NCBI RefSeq assembly: GCF_014197855.1
Contig: NZ_JACIGJ010000007.1
Span: 186,001-250,000 of the forward strand
Reading direction: 5' to 3'
Origin: Roseospira marina
GTDB taxonomy: Bacteria > Pseudomonadota > Alphaproteobacteria > Rhodospirillales > Rhodospirillaceae
DNA: 64,000 nt
The number at the start of each line of letters is the position of its first letter. Position 1 is the stretch's first letter. The translations under genes were made by a program, and so were the position numbers. Positions 55,872 to 64,000 of this stretch are shown in pieces. The notes under the pieces were generated by a model. That model was not told where the DNA came from. It saw only the letters and a list, made by a program, of their open reading frames with translations, and did not search any database.

Positions 55872-57470
55872 ATGGCCCATATGTTCAAGACCCCAGGTCA
55901 CCTAGCGCAGCCGAGCCGCCGGGCCATTCTCGCCGGTTTGGCCGGCGCGGCGGGTATGGCGGCCACCGGCCTGCCGCCGATTCGCGCCGTTCAGGCCCAA
56001 GAGGCCGAAAGCCTGTATTCCCGTCTGGTGACCAAGGCCGCCGGGCGCGCTGGCCGGGCGTATGAACCGCCGGCCGATACGCTGCCCGACAGCCTGCGCG
56101 GGCTGTCCTACGACGAGTACCGCCATATCCGGTTTCGCAAGGACATGGCGTTGTGGCAGGGCGAGGCGCCGTTCAGCGTACAACTCCTGCATCTGGGCGG
56201 CTATCTGCGGACCCCGGTCCGGGCCTACACGGTGGAGAACGGGCGCGAGACGCCGTTCAACTATCGTCCGAGCCTGTTCGACTTCAGCCAGGCCGACGTC
56301 GACCCGTCCGGGTTCGATGCTCTTGGGTTCTCGGGCCTGCGGGTGCACTACCCCCTGAACGATCCCGCCGTGATGGACGAGGTGATGGTGATCCAGGGGG
56401 CCAGCTACTTCCGCGCTCTGTGCGCGGGGGCGGTCTATGGCCTGTCCGCGCGGGGCGTGGCGGTCAACACCGCACATTCCGAGGGCGAGGAATTCCCGGC
56501 GTTCGTCGAGCTGTATGTCGTTCGGCCGACGCCCGGCGCCCAGTCCATCGTGATGTACGGCCTGCTCGACGGGCCGTCCCTGGCCGGCGCCTACCGGTTC
56601 GAGGTGACGCCCGGCACCACCACCCGGACCTCGGTCGGCGCGCGGCTGTTTGCCCGCCGTCCGGTGGCCCAGCTGGGCGTGGGGGCACTGACGAGCATGT
56701 TCGACTTCGGGCCCGCCGACCGGGTCGGCGTCGACGATTTCCGCCCGCGCGTGCACGACTCGCAGGGTCTGTGCATGCGAACCCAGAACGGGGAGCGCCT
56801 GTGGCGGCCGCTGTGCAATCCGGGTCAGGTGGAGATGAACGTCTTCAGCCAGGCCAATCCGGTCGGGTTCGGTCTGATGCAGCGGGTGCGTCAGTTTGAT
56901 CGCTACCAGGACCTGGAGACGATGTATCACCGCCGCCCCAGCGCCTGGGTGACGCCCCGGGGCAACTGGGGCGAGGGCGAGGTCATCCTGGTCGAGATTC
57001 CGACACCCGACGAAACCAACGATAACATCGTCGCGTTCTGGAAGCCCGCCGTGCCGTTCGAGCCCGGCCTGCCGCTGGCGCTCGACTACGACATCGACTG
57101 GACCCTGGACGGCCCCGCGACCGAGGTTGCCTGGATTCTGGAAACCCGGGCCGGGCACTATGGCGTCCCTGGGGCCCCCTTGGACGACGGGATACGCCGG
57201 CGCGGCCGGAAATGGGTGATCGAATTCGTCGAGGGTCCGCTGCGCGGTCTGAACTCACCGGACGACGTGACGGTCGTCGCGTCCGCCGACGCTGGGCGAA
57301 TCGACACGCGCGCGCACGTCATCAATCCCCAGACCGGCGGCCTGCGCGTCTACCTGGACACCGTGGCCGAGGGCGATGCGCCGATCAATCTGCGCTGTCA
57401 TCTGGAGCGGGAGAACACCCCCGTTTCGGAAACCTGGACCATGCAATGGCGACCCCCCGCGGTCGCATAG
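55872..57470 (+). CDS. opgG: Periplasmic glucan biosynthesis protein OpgG (MdoG)
   Basis: The 532-residue protein has a twin-arginine-like signal (SRRAILAGLAGAAGMAAT), then a beta-rich OpgG domain (LSYDEYRHIRFRKDMALW; FNYRPSLFDFSQADVD; GPADRVGVDDFRPRVHDSQGL). OpgG adds branches or assists in the synthesis of osmoregulated periplasmic glucans. It is the first gene of opgG-unknown-opgH. Start ATG 55872, with ATG 55881 as a possible alternative. Confidence 0.93.
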   Translation: MAHMFKTPGHLAQPSRRAILAGLAGAAGMAATGLPPIRAVQAQEAESLYSRLVTKAAGRAGRAYEPPADTLPDSLRGLSYDEYRHIRFRKDMALWQGEAPFSVQLLHLGGYLRTPVRAYTVENGRETPFNYRPSLFDFSQADVDPSGFDALGFSGLRVHYPLNDPAVMDEVMVIQGASYFRALCAGAVYGLSARGVAVNTAHSEGEEFPAFVELYVVRPTPGAQSIVMYGLLDGPSLAGAYRFEVTPGTTTRTSVGARLFARRPVAQLGVGALTSMFDFGPADRVGVDDFRPRVHDSQGLCMRTQNGERLWRPLCNPGQVEMNVFSQANPVGFGLMQRVRQFDRYQDLETMYHRRPSAWVTPRGNWGEGEVILVEIPTPDETNDNIVAFWKPAVPFEPGLPLALDYDIDWTLDGPATEVAWILETRAGHYGVPGAPLDDGIRRRGRKWVIEFVEGPLRGLNSPDDVTVVASADAGRIDTRAHVINPQTGGLRVYLDTVAEGDAPINLRCHLERENTPVSETWTMQWRPPAVA

Positions 57471-57489
57471 ACGGAAGGGCTCCCCCATC

Positions 57490-57963
57490 ATGACACCGCT
57501 GCTTCCGCCCCGGATTCTTGAGCGTCTGCTGGTGAAACGCGCGCGGGCCTACCTGATCGAGGCGCATGGGATCGATGCCGAGTCGGCCGAGGCCCTGGCC
57601 GCGCAAGCGGTCCGGGATGTCGTGCAGGACTCGCTGCCGCGCCAGATGGATCAGGTCGCGCCGTCGGTCATCCGCATGGCGCGCACCCTGGTCATGGCGC
57701 CCGAGACCGGCGCCGTTGGCGTGGGGATTGCTGCGGCGCCCGCATGCGCCGGGACCGCCGCGTTTGCCGACATGATCCCGGCGGCCAACCGCCGCAGCAT
57801 GCGGCGCCAGCCGCTCGATCCCTACAGCCTGACCGAACTGCGGATCCACGCCCGCCGTCGCGGGCGCCGGCTCGCGGGGCGGGTTCCGGCGCCGCGCTCG
57901 CTGGCCTTCGGCGGCGCGATTCTGGCGTTCTCCCTGCTGGCGATGCCGCGCATCGTCGTTTGA
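57490..57963 (+). CDS. Hypothetical protein between opgG and opgH
   Basis: The 157-residue protein has an amphipathic first half (ILERLLVKRARAYLIEAHGI), a possible hydrophobic stretch (GAVGVGIAAAPACAGTAAFADM) and a C-terminal hydrophobic segment (SLAFGGAILAFSLLAMPRIV). I do not recognise a family. It is 19 bp after opgG and likely co-transcribed. A membrane-associated accessory of OpgH is a reasonable inference. Confidence 0.6.
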   Translation: MTPLLPPRILERLLVKRARAYLIEAHGIDAESAEALAAQAVRDVVQDSLPRQMDQVAPSVIRMARTLVMAPETGAVGVGIAAAPACAGTAAFADMIPAANRRSMRRQPLDPYSLTELRIHARRRGRRLAGRVPAPRSLAFGGAILAFSLLAMPRIVV

Positions 57964-58113
57964 GGCGGGCGGATCCTGAGGCCGGCCGGCTGAGATCCCG
58001 ACGCGTGGGTCGGGTCTCGGCCCCCTGCTGTCCCCTCCCGGTGCCGCGACGTGGCGGAGGCGACGAAACGGACGCGTCCGTTTCATGACCGATCAATATA
58101 AGGACCCTTCGTC

Positions 58114-60195
58114 ATGGTGATGCGACGTCGCCTGTTTTTGCTGTGCGTGCTCGGGATCACGCTTCTGGCCACGCAGTCCTTCCTGAGAGTGGTCGCCTCG
58201 AATGGTCTGTCGCCGCTGGATGTGGCGCTGATCGTCGTGTTCCTGCCCCTGGCCGCCTGGCTGGCGCAGTCGTTCTGCACCCTGACCGCCGGCGCGCTGC
58301 TGCTGGCGTGGGGGCGGCTGCGGTACGGCAACACCATGAAGGTGGACGCGGAGGATCGCGCCGCCGGGCTGGACCCGTCGCTGCCCCGCGTCGCCCTCAT
58401 CATGCCGATCTACAACGAGGACACCGCGCGCGTCTTCGCCGGGGTGGCCGCCATGCGCGACGATCTGGCGGCGGTCGGCGTGGGCGCGCGTTTCGACGTG
58501 TTCGTGATCTCGGACACCACGGATCCGGACGTCTGGCTGGCGGAAACGGTGGCGTGGCAGGCGGAGCGGGCGCGCGAGCCGGGCACCGGCCTACCCCAGG
58601 TGTTCTACCGCCGCCGGCTGGCCAACACGCGCCGCAAGACCGGCAACATCGAGGACTTCGTGGAGCGGTGGGGCGGCGCCTATGGCGCCATGGTCACGCT
58701 GGATGCGGACAGCATCCTCGACGGTCGCACCATCTGGCACATGACCCGGCGCCTCGATGCCCATCCGAAAACGGCCCTGATCCAGGCCGCGCCCAAGCTG
58801 GTGCGCGGCAAGACGCTGTTCGCCCGCATGCTGCAGTTCGCCGGCGATGTTTATGGCCCGCTGAGCGCGGCCGGCATCGCCTTCTGGGCCGGCGGCGAGG
58901 GCAACTACTGGGGCCACAACGCCATCATCCGGCTGAGCGCGTTCGCTGACTGCTGCGGTCTGCCCCGGCTGCCGGGGCGCGAGCCCCTGGGCGGCGAGAT
59001 CCTGAGCCACGATTTCGTCGAGGCCGCCCTGCTGCGCCGCGCCGGGTGGCGCATCGAAATGGCCTGGGATCTCTCCGGCAGCTATGAGGAGCCGCCGCCG
59101 ACCCTGTCCGACTTCGTGGTTCGGGACCGGCGCTGGTGCCAGGGCAACCTGCAGCACGGACGGATTCTGATGGCGCGGCGGCTGCATTGGGTGAGCCGTA
59201 TCCATCTGCTGACCGGGATCATGGGCTACCTGACCTCGCCGCTGTGGCTGGTGTTCCTGATCCTCGCGGGCTTGCAGGCCTGGACGCTGTCGGTGGCCGA
59301 ACCGGTGTACTTCCGCGACGGCACGCCCTGGGCGACCTGGCCGGTGTCGCGCGAGGACGAGGCCGCGCTGCTGCTGGCCGGCATGATGGGCCTGCTGTTC
59401 CTGCCTAAAGTGTGGGGGCTGCTTCTGGCCCTGGCCGACACCGAGAGCCGGACCGCGCGCGGCGGGGCCGGCCGGCTGGTGTCCGGCGTGCTGGTGGAGA
59501 CCGTGCTGTCGGCGCTGATCGCGCCCATCATGATGGTGCGCCATTCCCGGTTCGTGGTCGCGATCCTGACCGGCTCCAAGGTCGACTGGTCCCCGCAGCG
59601 GCGCATTGCCGGCCGGCTGACCCTGGTCGAGGCGGTCAAGGGCAACCTCGACGTTCTGATCCTGGGACTGGCGGCGAGCGTGGCGGTGGTGATGTACGCG
59701 CCCGGCCTGGGCTGGTGGCTGGTGCCGGTGGTGGCGGGCCTGATCGGCGCGCCGCTGTTGAGCCTGAAGCTCGACGACGGCAGCAGCGACGACGCCGTGA
59801 ATCGCTGGGCGCCGCTGGGGATCCCCGAGGATCAGGTGCCGCCGCCGGTGCTCGCCCGCCTGGATCCGCACGAGGCGCGGTTCGCGGGGGTGTTGGCGGA
59901 GGGTCCCGAGGCGCGCTTCGAGACCGTGCTGCGCGACCCGCGCGCCAACGCGCTGCACCGCGCCCTGATCGCCGAGGATGGCAGCGAGTCGACCCTGTCG
60001 GAGACTCTGGCGCTGCGGGCCGAGGTGACGGCCGTCCATCTGGGGCCGGAGCTGCTGACGCGGGACGAGCGCCGGGCGCTGCTGGAGCGCCCTGGGATCC
60101 TAGAGCAGGCGCACGATGCGCTCTGGGCCGGCAAGGCGCTGGAGAAGGCGGAAGCCGCCGGTCCGCCGCCCATGGCGGTGGCCGCGGCCGACTGA
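58114..60195 (+). CDS. opgH: Glucan glucosyltransferase OpgH (MdoH)
   Basis: The 693-residue membrane enzyme polymerises glucose from UDP-glucose into periplasmic glucans. It has N-terminal helices, a GT2 domain (RVALIMPIYNEDTARVFAG; VTLDADSIL; the QxxRW-type motif as RDRRWCQGN) and several C-terminal helices. Start ATG 58114 (MVMRRRLFLL). Spacing to the unknown gene upstream is 150 bp. A strong terminator follows. Confidence 0.94.
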   Translation: MVMRRRLFLLCVLGITLLATQSFLRVVASNGLSPLDVALIVVFLPLAAWLAQSFCTLTAGALLLAWGRLRYGNTMKVDAEDRAAGLDPSLPRVALIMPIYNEDTARVFAGVAAMRDDLAAVGVGARFDVFVISDTTDPDVWLAETVAWQAERAREPGTGLPQVFYRRRLANTRRKTGNIEDFVERWGGAYGAMVTLDADSILDGRTIWHMTRRLDAHPKTALIQAAPKLVRGKTLFARMLQFAGDVYGPLSAAGIAFWAGGEGNYWGHNAIIRLSAFADCCGLPRLPGREPLGGEILSHDFVEAALLRRAGWRIEMAWDLSGSYEEPPPTLSDFVVRDRRWCQGNLQHGRILMARRLHWVSRIHLLTGIMGYLTSPLWLVFLILAGLQAWTLSVAEPVYFRDGTPWATWPVSREDEAALLLAGMMGLLFLPKVWGLLLALADTESRTARGGAGRLVSGVLVETVLSALIAPIMMVRHSRFVVAILTGSKVDWSPQRRIAGRLTLVEAVKGNLDVLILGLAASVAVVMYAPGLGWWLVPVVAGLIGAPLLSLKLDDGSSDDAVNRWAPLGIPEDQVPPPVLARLDPHEARFAGVLAEGPEARFETVLRDPRANALHRALIAEDGSESTLSETLALRAEVTAVHLGPELLTRDERRALLERPGILEQAHDALWAGKALEKAEAAGPPPMAVAAAD

Positions 60196-60503
60196 CCGTC
60201 GCGGCCGAACCGTCGTGGATGCTGGGCGCGGGTCTACGCCGCGTCCCCAAAACGGCGTCCCCTGTGGCGGGGCCGGCATCGCCGTCCCTCTTGGATGTCG
60301 TCCGGCCGAAGGACCGCACGAGGCGAGGGGAGGGATCACGCCCCCGATCCCAGATGCGAAACCCAATCGCAGGCCCATCACCCAGACATACGAACGCCGC
60401 CCGTCTCGGATGGAGCACGGGCGGCGTGGCGTTTTGGGGACGGCGAGGGGAGGGACGGGGAGGGGAGGTCGGACCCGGGCGCGCCCTCGGCCGAGGAAGC
60501 GCC
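60196..60503. other. Intergenic region between opgH and holin-like gene
   Basis: The 308 bases hold the opgH terminator (60394-60435) and a second hairpin (60483-60515) that runs into the end of the convergent gene. No gene is recognised. Confidence 0.5.
60394..60435 (+). terminator. Rho-independent terminator of opgH
   Basis: ACGCCGCCCGT (60394-60404) pairs with ACGGGCGGCGT (60417-60427) over 11 bp with a 12-nt loop, then GGCGTTTT. Confidence 0.75.
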
Positions 60504-60515
60504 TCAGCCGAGGGC
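60483..60515 (-). terminator. Hairpin at the end of the holin-like gene
   Basis: GCCCTCGGC (60483-60491) pairs with GCCGAGGGC (60507-60515) and overlaps the stop codon of the minus-strand gene. No T-run. Confidence 0.45.
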
Positions 60516-60980
60516 GTCGCGGACCGCGCGGCGCAGTTCCGGGCTGAGGCCCAGCACCAGCCCCGCGGCGAGCGCGGCAAGGCTAGCGGACTTCGGGTTG
60601 CGACGGATGGCGTCCATGGTCGTCTCCCCGGCGGCCAGGGCCATCTCCCGCGACAGCGTTCCGGACGCGCCGCCACCAGGCGCACGGGTCCCGCGCGCCG
60701 AACCGTGCGCCGCCGCCGGATCGGAGGACGCGCCGGTCCGCCGACGCGATCCGCCCAGGCTCAGCGCCACCAGACAGATCAGGGCGGCCACCAGCAGCAG
60801 GCCCACACCGGTCAGCACCGCGGCCCACGCTGGGTGCACAACCAGCGTCAAGGCCACGTAACCGCCCCACGTCAGCACACCCAGCCCCACCAGGGCGATC
60901 AGCAACGCGATCGCCCCCAGCAGGGTTCGGATTAGCGCGACGGCCAAGCTGTCGGCGATGCGTGGGACGGGACCGCTCAC
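60504..60980 (-). CDS. Phage-holin-family (YqjE-like) membrane protein
   Basis: The 158-residue protein has two hydrophobic helices (LLGAIALLIALVGLGVLTWGG; AAVLTGVGLLLVAALICLVAL) and a low-complexity basic tail. It resembles the holin-like YqjE family, which is usually adjacent to DUF883/YqjD genes, as here: it overlaps the DUF883 gene by 4 bp. Probably a stress or stationary-phase membrane protein. Confidence 0.75.
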   Translation of the reverse strand: MSGPVPRIADSLAVALIRTLLGAIALLIALVGLGVLTWGGYVALTLVVHPAWAAVLTGVGLLLVAALICLVALSLGGSRRRTGASSDPAAAHGSARGTRAPGGGASGTLSREMALAAGETTMDAIRRNPKSASLAALAAGLVLGLSPELRRAVRDALG

Positions 60981-61312
60981 CGGCGACCGTCCAGCAGCCG
61001 ACCGGCCAGCACACCGATGCCGAACGCGGCGATCACGCTGGTGAAGGGCTGGGATTCGATCTGGCGGCTGGCGTAGTCGGCGGCGCGGGCGCCCTGGGCG
61101 CTGGCCTGCTCGCCGTAGTGCCGCACGGTGTCACCGGCCTTTTCACTGTAGTCCCGGACGGTGTCATTGACGCGATCCTTGTAGGCGCGCGCGCTGCTGG
61201 TGGCCTGTTCGCGGCGCTCCTGAGCCAGGGTCCGGACGTCGGACATGATCTGCGTCATGTCGTTCCGAAGCTGGTCGAGGTCCTTGCGCAACTGGGCGTC
61301 GGTCTCAGCCAT
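60977..61312 (-). CDS. DUF883 (YqjD/ElaB-like) ribosome- or membrane-associated protein
   Basis: The 111-residue protein has a long charged helix (LRKDLDQLRNDMTQIMSDVR) and a C-terminal hydrophobic anchor (FTSVIAAFGIGVLAGRLLDGR), the DUF883 layout. YqjD/ElaB of E. coli are tail-anchored, stationary-phase proteins that bind ribosomes. ATG 61312 is preceded by AGGAGAACACC. Confidence 0.9.
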   Translation of the reverse strand: MAETDAQLRKDLDQLRNDMTQIMSDVRTLAQERREQATSSARAYKDRVNDTVRDYSEKAGDTVRHYGEQASAQGARAADYASRQIESQPFTSVIAAFGIGVLAGRLLDGRR

Positions 61313-61471
61313 GGTGGTGTTCTCCTGCCTGTGGGTGACGAGTGGCGATGCGGGCCGCGCCGGATCGGGACCGACGTGCGGCCGGTCCAACGCGGTTCCC
61401 CTGTCCTTCCAACGCATGACGGATACGGGGGTTCCGGCGGGGGGGGTGGCGTGTCCATCGCGGGACAGCAC

Positions 61472-61498
61472 GGAAGGGCCGCACGGGGCGGCCCTTCC
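61472..61498 (-). terminator. Terminator of the PRC-barrel gene
   Basis: GGAAGGGCCGC (61472-61482) and GCGGCCCTTCC (61488-61498) pair perfectly over 11 bp around ACGGG, 39 bp after the PRC-barrel stop on the minus strand. Confidence 0.65.
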
Positions 61499-61537
61499 TG
61501 CCGGATCCCGCCGGTCATGATGACCAGCGCGACGGTG

Positions 61538-62449
61538 TTACTCGCTGTAGGTCTGCATACTCTTCAGTTCGTCCTCGGTCTGCATCACCTGCACGGAGAG
61601 GTCATCCTCGCCGTCCGCCCCGGGCACGACCTTGATCTGGTCGAAGCCGAGCGCCACCGGCTTCTCACCGATGCCGAGGAAACCGCCGACGTCGACGACC
61701 ACGTTGGTCACCTGACCGCTCTCGTCGATCAGCACATCGCCGATATCACCGATCCATTCCCCGTTCCGACTGTAGACCCGAGCGGCCCCCAGCGTTTCGG
61801 CGCTCAGGTTGCGGACCGCGGAGTCCGTCATGGCCGGCCGGTCCAGCGCGCCCATGCGCTCGTTCCCGGTGTCGTTGGCCGTACCCTCCGTGCCCATCAT
61901 CTCGCTGGCGGTCATGCCATCGGACGTCTCGGCGGAGGTCCCGGCGTCGGACCGCTCATAGTCCTGGTCCTGGAGAACCGCGCGATCCCCCGTGTAGTAG
62001 ACGAAGAAGTCGCCCTCGTCGTCGCTGTCCGGGATGAAGCGCAGCGTGTCCATATCCACGCGGATCAGCTTTTCATCCAACTCGAAGAACCCGCTGGCAT
62101 CAACGACCAGACCGGACACCGTGCCGTCGCTGTCGATCAGCACATCGTCGACGTCACCGACGGCCTCCCAGGTCTCGGGCACGTCGGCCAGACCGGGCCC
62201 GACGGTTTCCTGACCGGTGGCGTCGCGGTCCGGGCCGGACTCTCCCTGATCCGTCGCGGTGTTGGTGTAGACGGCCATGCCGATCAGCGCGCTCGTCGGA
62301 ATGCTCTGGCCGAGCGTGGCGGTGTGCTGCGTCGGGCTCTCGGCCGTGCCGGTGTCGCTGTGCGCGCCATCGTTCATGGATGCGGCGGTCGCAGTCAGCG
62401 GAAAGGCGGCGAACGTGACGATCGCGGTCGTCGCAAGCAGGCGTCTCAT
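61538..62449 (-). CDS. Secreted PRC-barrel domain protein (two PRC domains)
   Basis: The 303-residue protein has a signal peptide (MRRLLATTAIVTFAAFPLTATAA) and two PRC-barrel regions, one about 95-160 (VGDVDDVLIDSDGTVSGLVVDASGFFELDEKLIRV) and one about 223-290 (IGDIGDVLIDESGQVTNVVVDVGGFLGIGEKPVAL), joined by an acidic Ser/Thr/Gly linker. Such proteins are widespread in stress loci of alphaproteobacteria; the function is unknown. A GAAAC-N16-CGTT element upstream (62514-62538) is a weaker EcfG-type candidate. Confidence 0.85.
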   Translation of the reverse strand: MRRLLATTAIVTFAAFPLTATAASMNDGAHSDTGTAESPTQHTATLGQSIPTSALIGMAVYTNTATDQGESGPDRDATGQETVGPGLADVPETWEAVGDVDDVLIDSDGTVSGLVVDASGFFELDEKLIRVDMDTLRFIPDSDDEGDFFVYYTGDRAVLQDQDYERSDAGTSAETSDGMTASEMMGTEGTANDTGNERMGALDRPAMTDSAVRNLSAETLGAARVYSRNGEWIGDIGDVLIDESGQVTNVVVDVGGFLGIGEKPVALGFDQIKVVPGADGEDDLSVQVMQTEDELKSMQTYSE

Positions 62450-62513
62450 GGATAGTCTCCTCGCACTGTTTTCGCTAAGGTTTCACTGGGCCTCCGTCGG
62501 CCCCTGCCTAAAC

Positions 62514-62538
62514 AACGCACGGCCCCGCCGCGCGTTTC
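62514..62538 (-). promoter_or_regulatory. Weak EcfG-type promoter candidate for the PRC-barrel gene
   Basis: On the minus strand GAAAC (complement of 62534-62538) and CGTT (complement of 62514-62517) are 16 bases apart. The -35 has one mismatch to GGAAC. Confidence 0.35.
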
Positions 62539-62571
62539 CAAAAAAAGAAACGATCAGATTAAAAAAGAATG

Positions 62572-62586
62572 ACGTGACGTTCACGT
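62572..62586. promoter_or_regulatory. Inverted repeat ACGTGA-CGT-TCACGT
   Basis: Perfect 6-bp arms around CGT in an AT-rich leader between the PRC-barrel and VTT genes. It could bind a dimeric regulator. The regulator is unknown. Confidence 0.4.
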
Positions 62587-62714
62587 TTCAGAAGACTGCT
62601 CTCGCATGATGTCTGTGTTATATCGCGGCCATAATATTGCCATGCACAGACCACGGCATCGCCATGTCGGGCGTTCGTTTACGAATATCTTACGGGGGGT
62701 GGAGACGGCCCGAT

Positions 62715-63461
62715 TCAGGGGGCCGTCCCGATCACCCGGGCGAGGAGCTGGGTCACCCCCCACAGCGCCACCAGGATCAGCGCGGCCAGGGCCATGGCCA
62801 CGCCCCGGTGGCGGTCCCACAGCGCCAGCGCCTTCCGGCCGTACAGCCGCACCAGAAGAGCCAGGCCGTGGTAGCGCACACCGCGCGCCAGCGCCGACGC
62901 GACCAGGAACCAGAGGAACGGGTAGCCGGCCGCGCCCGCCGCCAGCATGGCCACCTGGAACGGGATCGGCAGAACCCCGACCGCGACGATGGCCCAGAAC
63001 CCGTACGTGGAGAACACGTCGTGGAAGGTGGCGTAGGCCTCGGTCCAGCCGGCCCACTCCATCACTGACCGGCCCAGAGTCTCCAGCACGAGCTGCCCCA
63101 CGCCGTACCCCACGGCGGCGCCGACCAGGCAGCCGGCCAGGGCCACCGTCGCGATGCGCCACGCCCGGGTCGGTCGGGCCATCATGTAGGGGATCAGGAC
63201 CAATTCGATCGGGATCGGGACGATGATGGATTCCAGCAGGGATGCCGTGAACAGCAGCGCGTTGGCACGGCGACTGGTCTTGAGCCGGTCCAGCAGGGCG
63301 GCCGCCCGGGCGCGCCGACCCCGTTGTGGCGGGCGCTTTTCGGACGGCGCGTCGCCAGACGGGGTATGTTCCGACGGGGCGTGTTCGGACGGGGACTGAG
63401 GCCCGTCCGCCGTGCGTTCCGGCGTGCTCTCGGATGGCGTTCGCGCCGGCTTCTCCGCCAT
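62715..63461 (-). CDS. VTT-domain (YqaA/DedA-like) membrane protein
   Basis: The 248-residue protein has a disordered Ser/Pro-rich first ~55 residues (TPSESTPERTADGPQSPSEH), then several helices with the VTT signature (LLESIIVPIPIELVLIPYMM; AAVGYGVGQLV; GVLPIPFQVAMLAAGAAG; ALARGVRYHGL). YqaA/DedA proteins are involved in membrane lipid and envelope homeostasis. ATG 63461 (MAEKPARTPS) is preferred to the longer frame. Confidence 0.85.
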   Translation of the reverse strand: MAEKPARTPSESTPERTADGPQSPSEHAPSEHTPSGDAPSEKRPPQRGRRARAAALLDRLKTSRRANALLFTASLLESIIVPIPIELVLIPYMMARPTRAWRIATVALAGCLVGAAVGYGVGQLVLETLGRSVMEWAGWTEAYATFHDVFSTYGFWAIVAVGVLPIPFQVAMLAAGAAGYPFLWFLVASALARGVRYHGLALLVRLYGRKALALWDRHRGVAMALAALILVALWGVTQLLARVIGTAP

Positions 63462-63890
63462 GGCAGCATCTCCAGAACCAGAAGGCGACCCGCCGACCGT
63501 GGCCAACGAGCGTCCGTTCGCGTGACCCGGTCGCGAGGGCGCGGCGGCGGCCCGACACCGACGCCACGTGCCCACACTATCGTTTGACGGGCGGCCCCCG
63601 TTCCCGGGTGCGTCCCAACCATTTTTCGTTGCGGGTAAAAATATGGCAACACAGTCTGGAGTTATGTCATGGTCCGTGTTGGCTCAAGGATCGCGTTGCG
63701 GCAGATGAACCCACGAATACACCTGTAGAAAAACACAAAAATCGAGTAGGCTTTTTTCGGAGCATACCTTGGGTTCACGTGGCGCGTTGGGCCCCGCCGT
63801 TCCGGACCCGCGACAAATACGGATCACAGCCCAGGGATGCTTGGCCAGACACGTTTGAACGGCGACGCTTGGCACTGTCGGAGCCATGCC
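63462..63890. other. Intergenic region before the last gene
   Basis: The 429 bases have no supported gene. The middle part (63620-63780) is AT-richer, with T-runs at about 63620 and 63750, and may hold promoters. A GGAG ribosome site lies before the ATG at 63891. Confidence 0.45.
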
Positions 63891-64000
63891 ATGACCAACG
63901 CACGCATCCTGGAGATGCTGTCGACACACGGTCGACTGGCCGAGACCAGGCCGGCGTTGCGCGAACTGCTGATCTTCCTGGTCTTTGGCGGACTCGGTAC
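63891..64000 (+). CDS. Partial gene, possible GtrA-like membrane protein (3' part outside window)
   Basis: The first 36 codons read MTNARILEMLSTHGRLAETR and then ELLIFLVFGGLGT, which resembles the start of GtrA-like flippase proteins (FLLVGGLNT-type). The GGAG site is 7 bp before the ATG. The frame continues past the window edge, so the assignment is tentative. Confidence 0.4.
   Translation, partial: MTNARILEMLSTHGRLAETRPALRELLIFLVFGGLG

Noticed and set aside
61375-61399. GGAAC element upstream of the DUF883 gene (minus strand)
   Set aside because: The spacing is 18 and the -10 would be CGTC, outside the EcfG consensus.
63684-63929. 81-codon minus-strand frame near the right edge
   Set aside because: Cys/Pro-rich random-looking text, no ribosome site, and it overlaps the start of the last gene.

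Overview
The window comes from a high-GC alphaproteobacterium, most likely a Rhodospirillales-type organism. The reasons are the gene families present (heterotetrameric sarcosine oxidase, a Rhodobacter-type sorbitol/mannitol transport operon, a Hup/Hyp uptake [NiFe] hydrogenase, an EcfG-type stress sigma factor, a fused fructose PTS) and the strong G/C third-position bias. Almost every base is coding. No rRNA, tRNA, transposase, phage integrase or CRISPR array was seen.

Layout. 1-0.5 kb: the 3' end of putA, whose stop codon lies inside a 24-bp tandem repeat. 0.7-4.9 kb: a probable signalling cluster of a haem-binding DUF3365/HAMP membrane protein, a Ser/Thr kinase, a VWA protein and a membrane J-domain protein. 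5.1-6 kb: galU. 6-11.2 kb: the soxBDAG operon (minus strand). 11.6 kb: ppa. 12.2-17.5 kb: the fruBKA fructose PTS operon (minus strand). 17.9-19 kb: a low-GC FkbM methyltransferase gene that looks imported. 19.1-22.1 kb: polA and a small zinc-finger gene. 22.3-24.2 kb: an ABC ATPase without a permease and an unknown gene. 24.3-36.5 kb: two divergent hydrogenase operons, hupK-hypABFCDE (minus) and hupSLCDFH (plus), sharing a 404-bp control region with an FNR/FixK-like box. 36.9-39.1 kb: katG. 39.3-49.7 kb: a polyol catabolic operon (SorC-type regulator, smoEFGK transporter, two SDR dehydrogenases, HAD phosphatase, FGGY kinase, fructokinase). 49.8-55.7 kb: an EcfG-type sigma factor gene followed by a run of very small membrane or stress-type genes (HdeD, entericidin, DUF1328, YqaE/Pmp3, two tiny unknown proteins, an acidic protein) and a phospholipase-D-like gene. 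55.9-60.2 kb: opgG, an unknown gene, opgH. 60.5-63.5 kb: a holin-like/DUF883 pair, a PRC-barrel protein and a VTT/YqaA-type membrane protein. The window ends in the start of a GtrA-like gene.

How the parts work together. The Hyp proteins build the NiFe(CN)2CO centre, HupD/F/H/K mature HupL and HupS, and HupC passes H2 electrons to the quinone pool. The polyol operon imports hexitols, oxidises them to ketoses and phosphorylates them; the fructose PTS covers free fructose. The stress island has at least three promoters of the form GGAAC-N16/17-CGTT, the consensus read by EcfG sigma factors, and a symmetric bidirectional copy lies between yqaE and the PLD-like gene. This ties the sigma factor to the neighbouring tiny genes and is the most coherent new observation in the window. 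A second noteworthy point is a HypF reduced to its carbamoyltransferase half.
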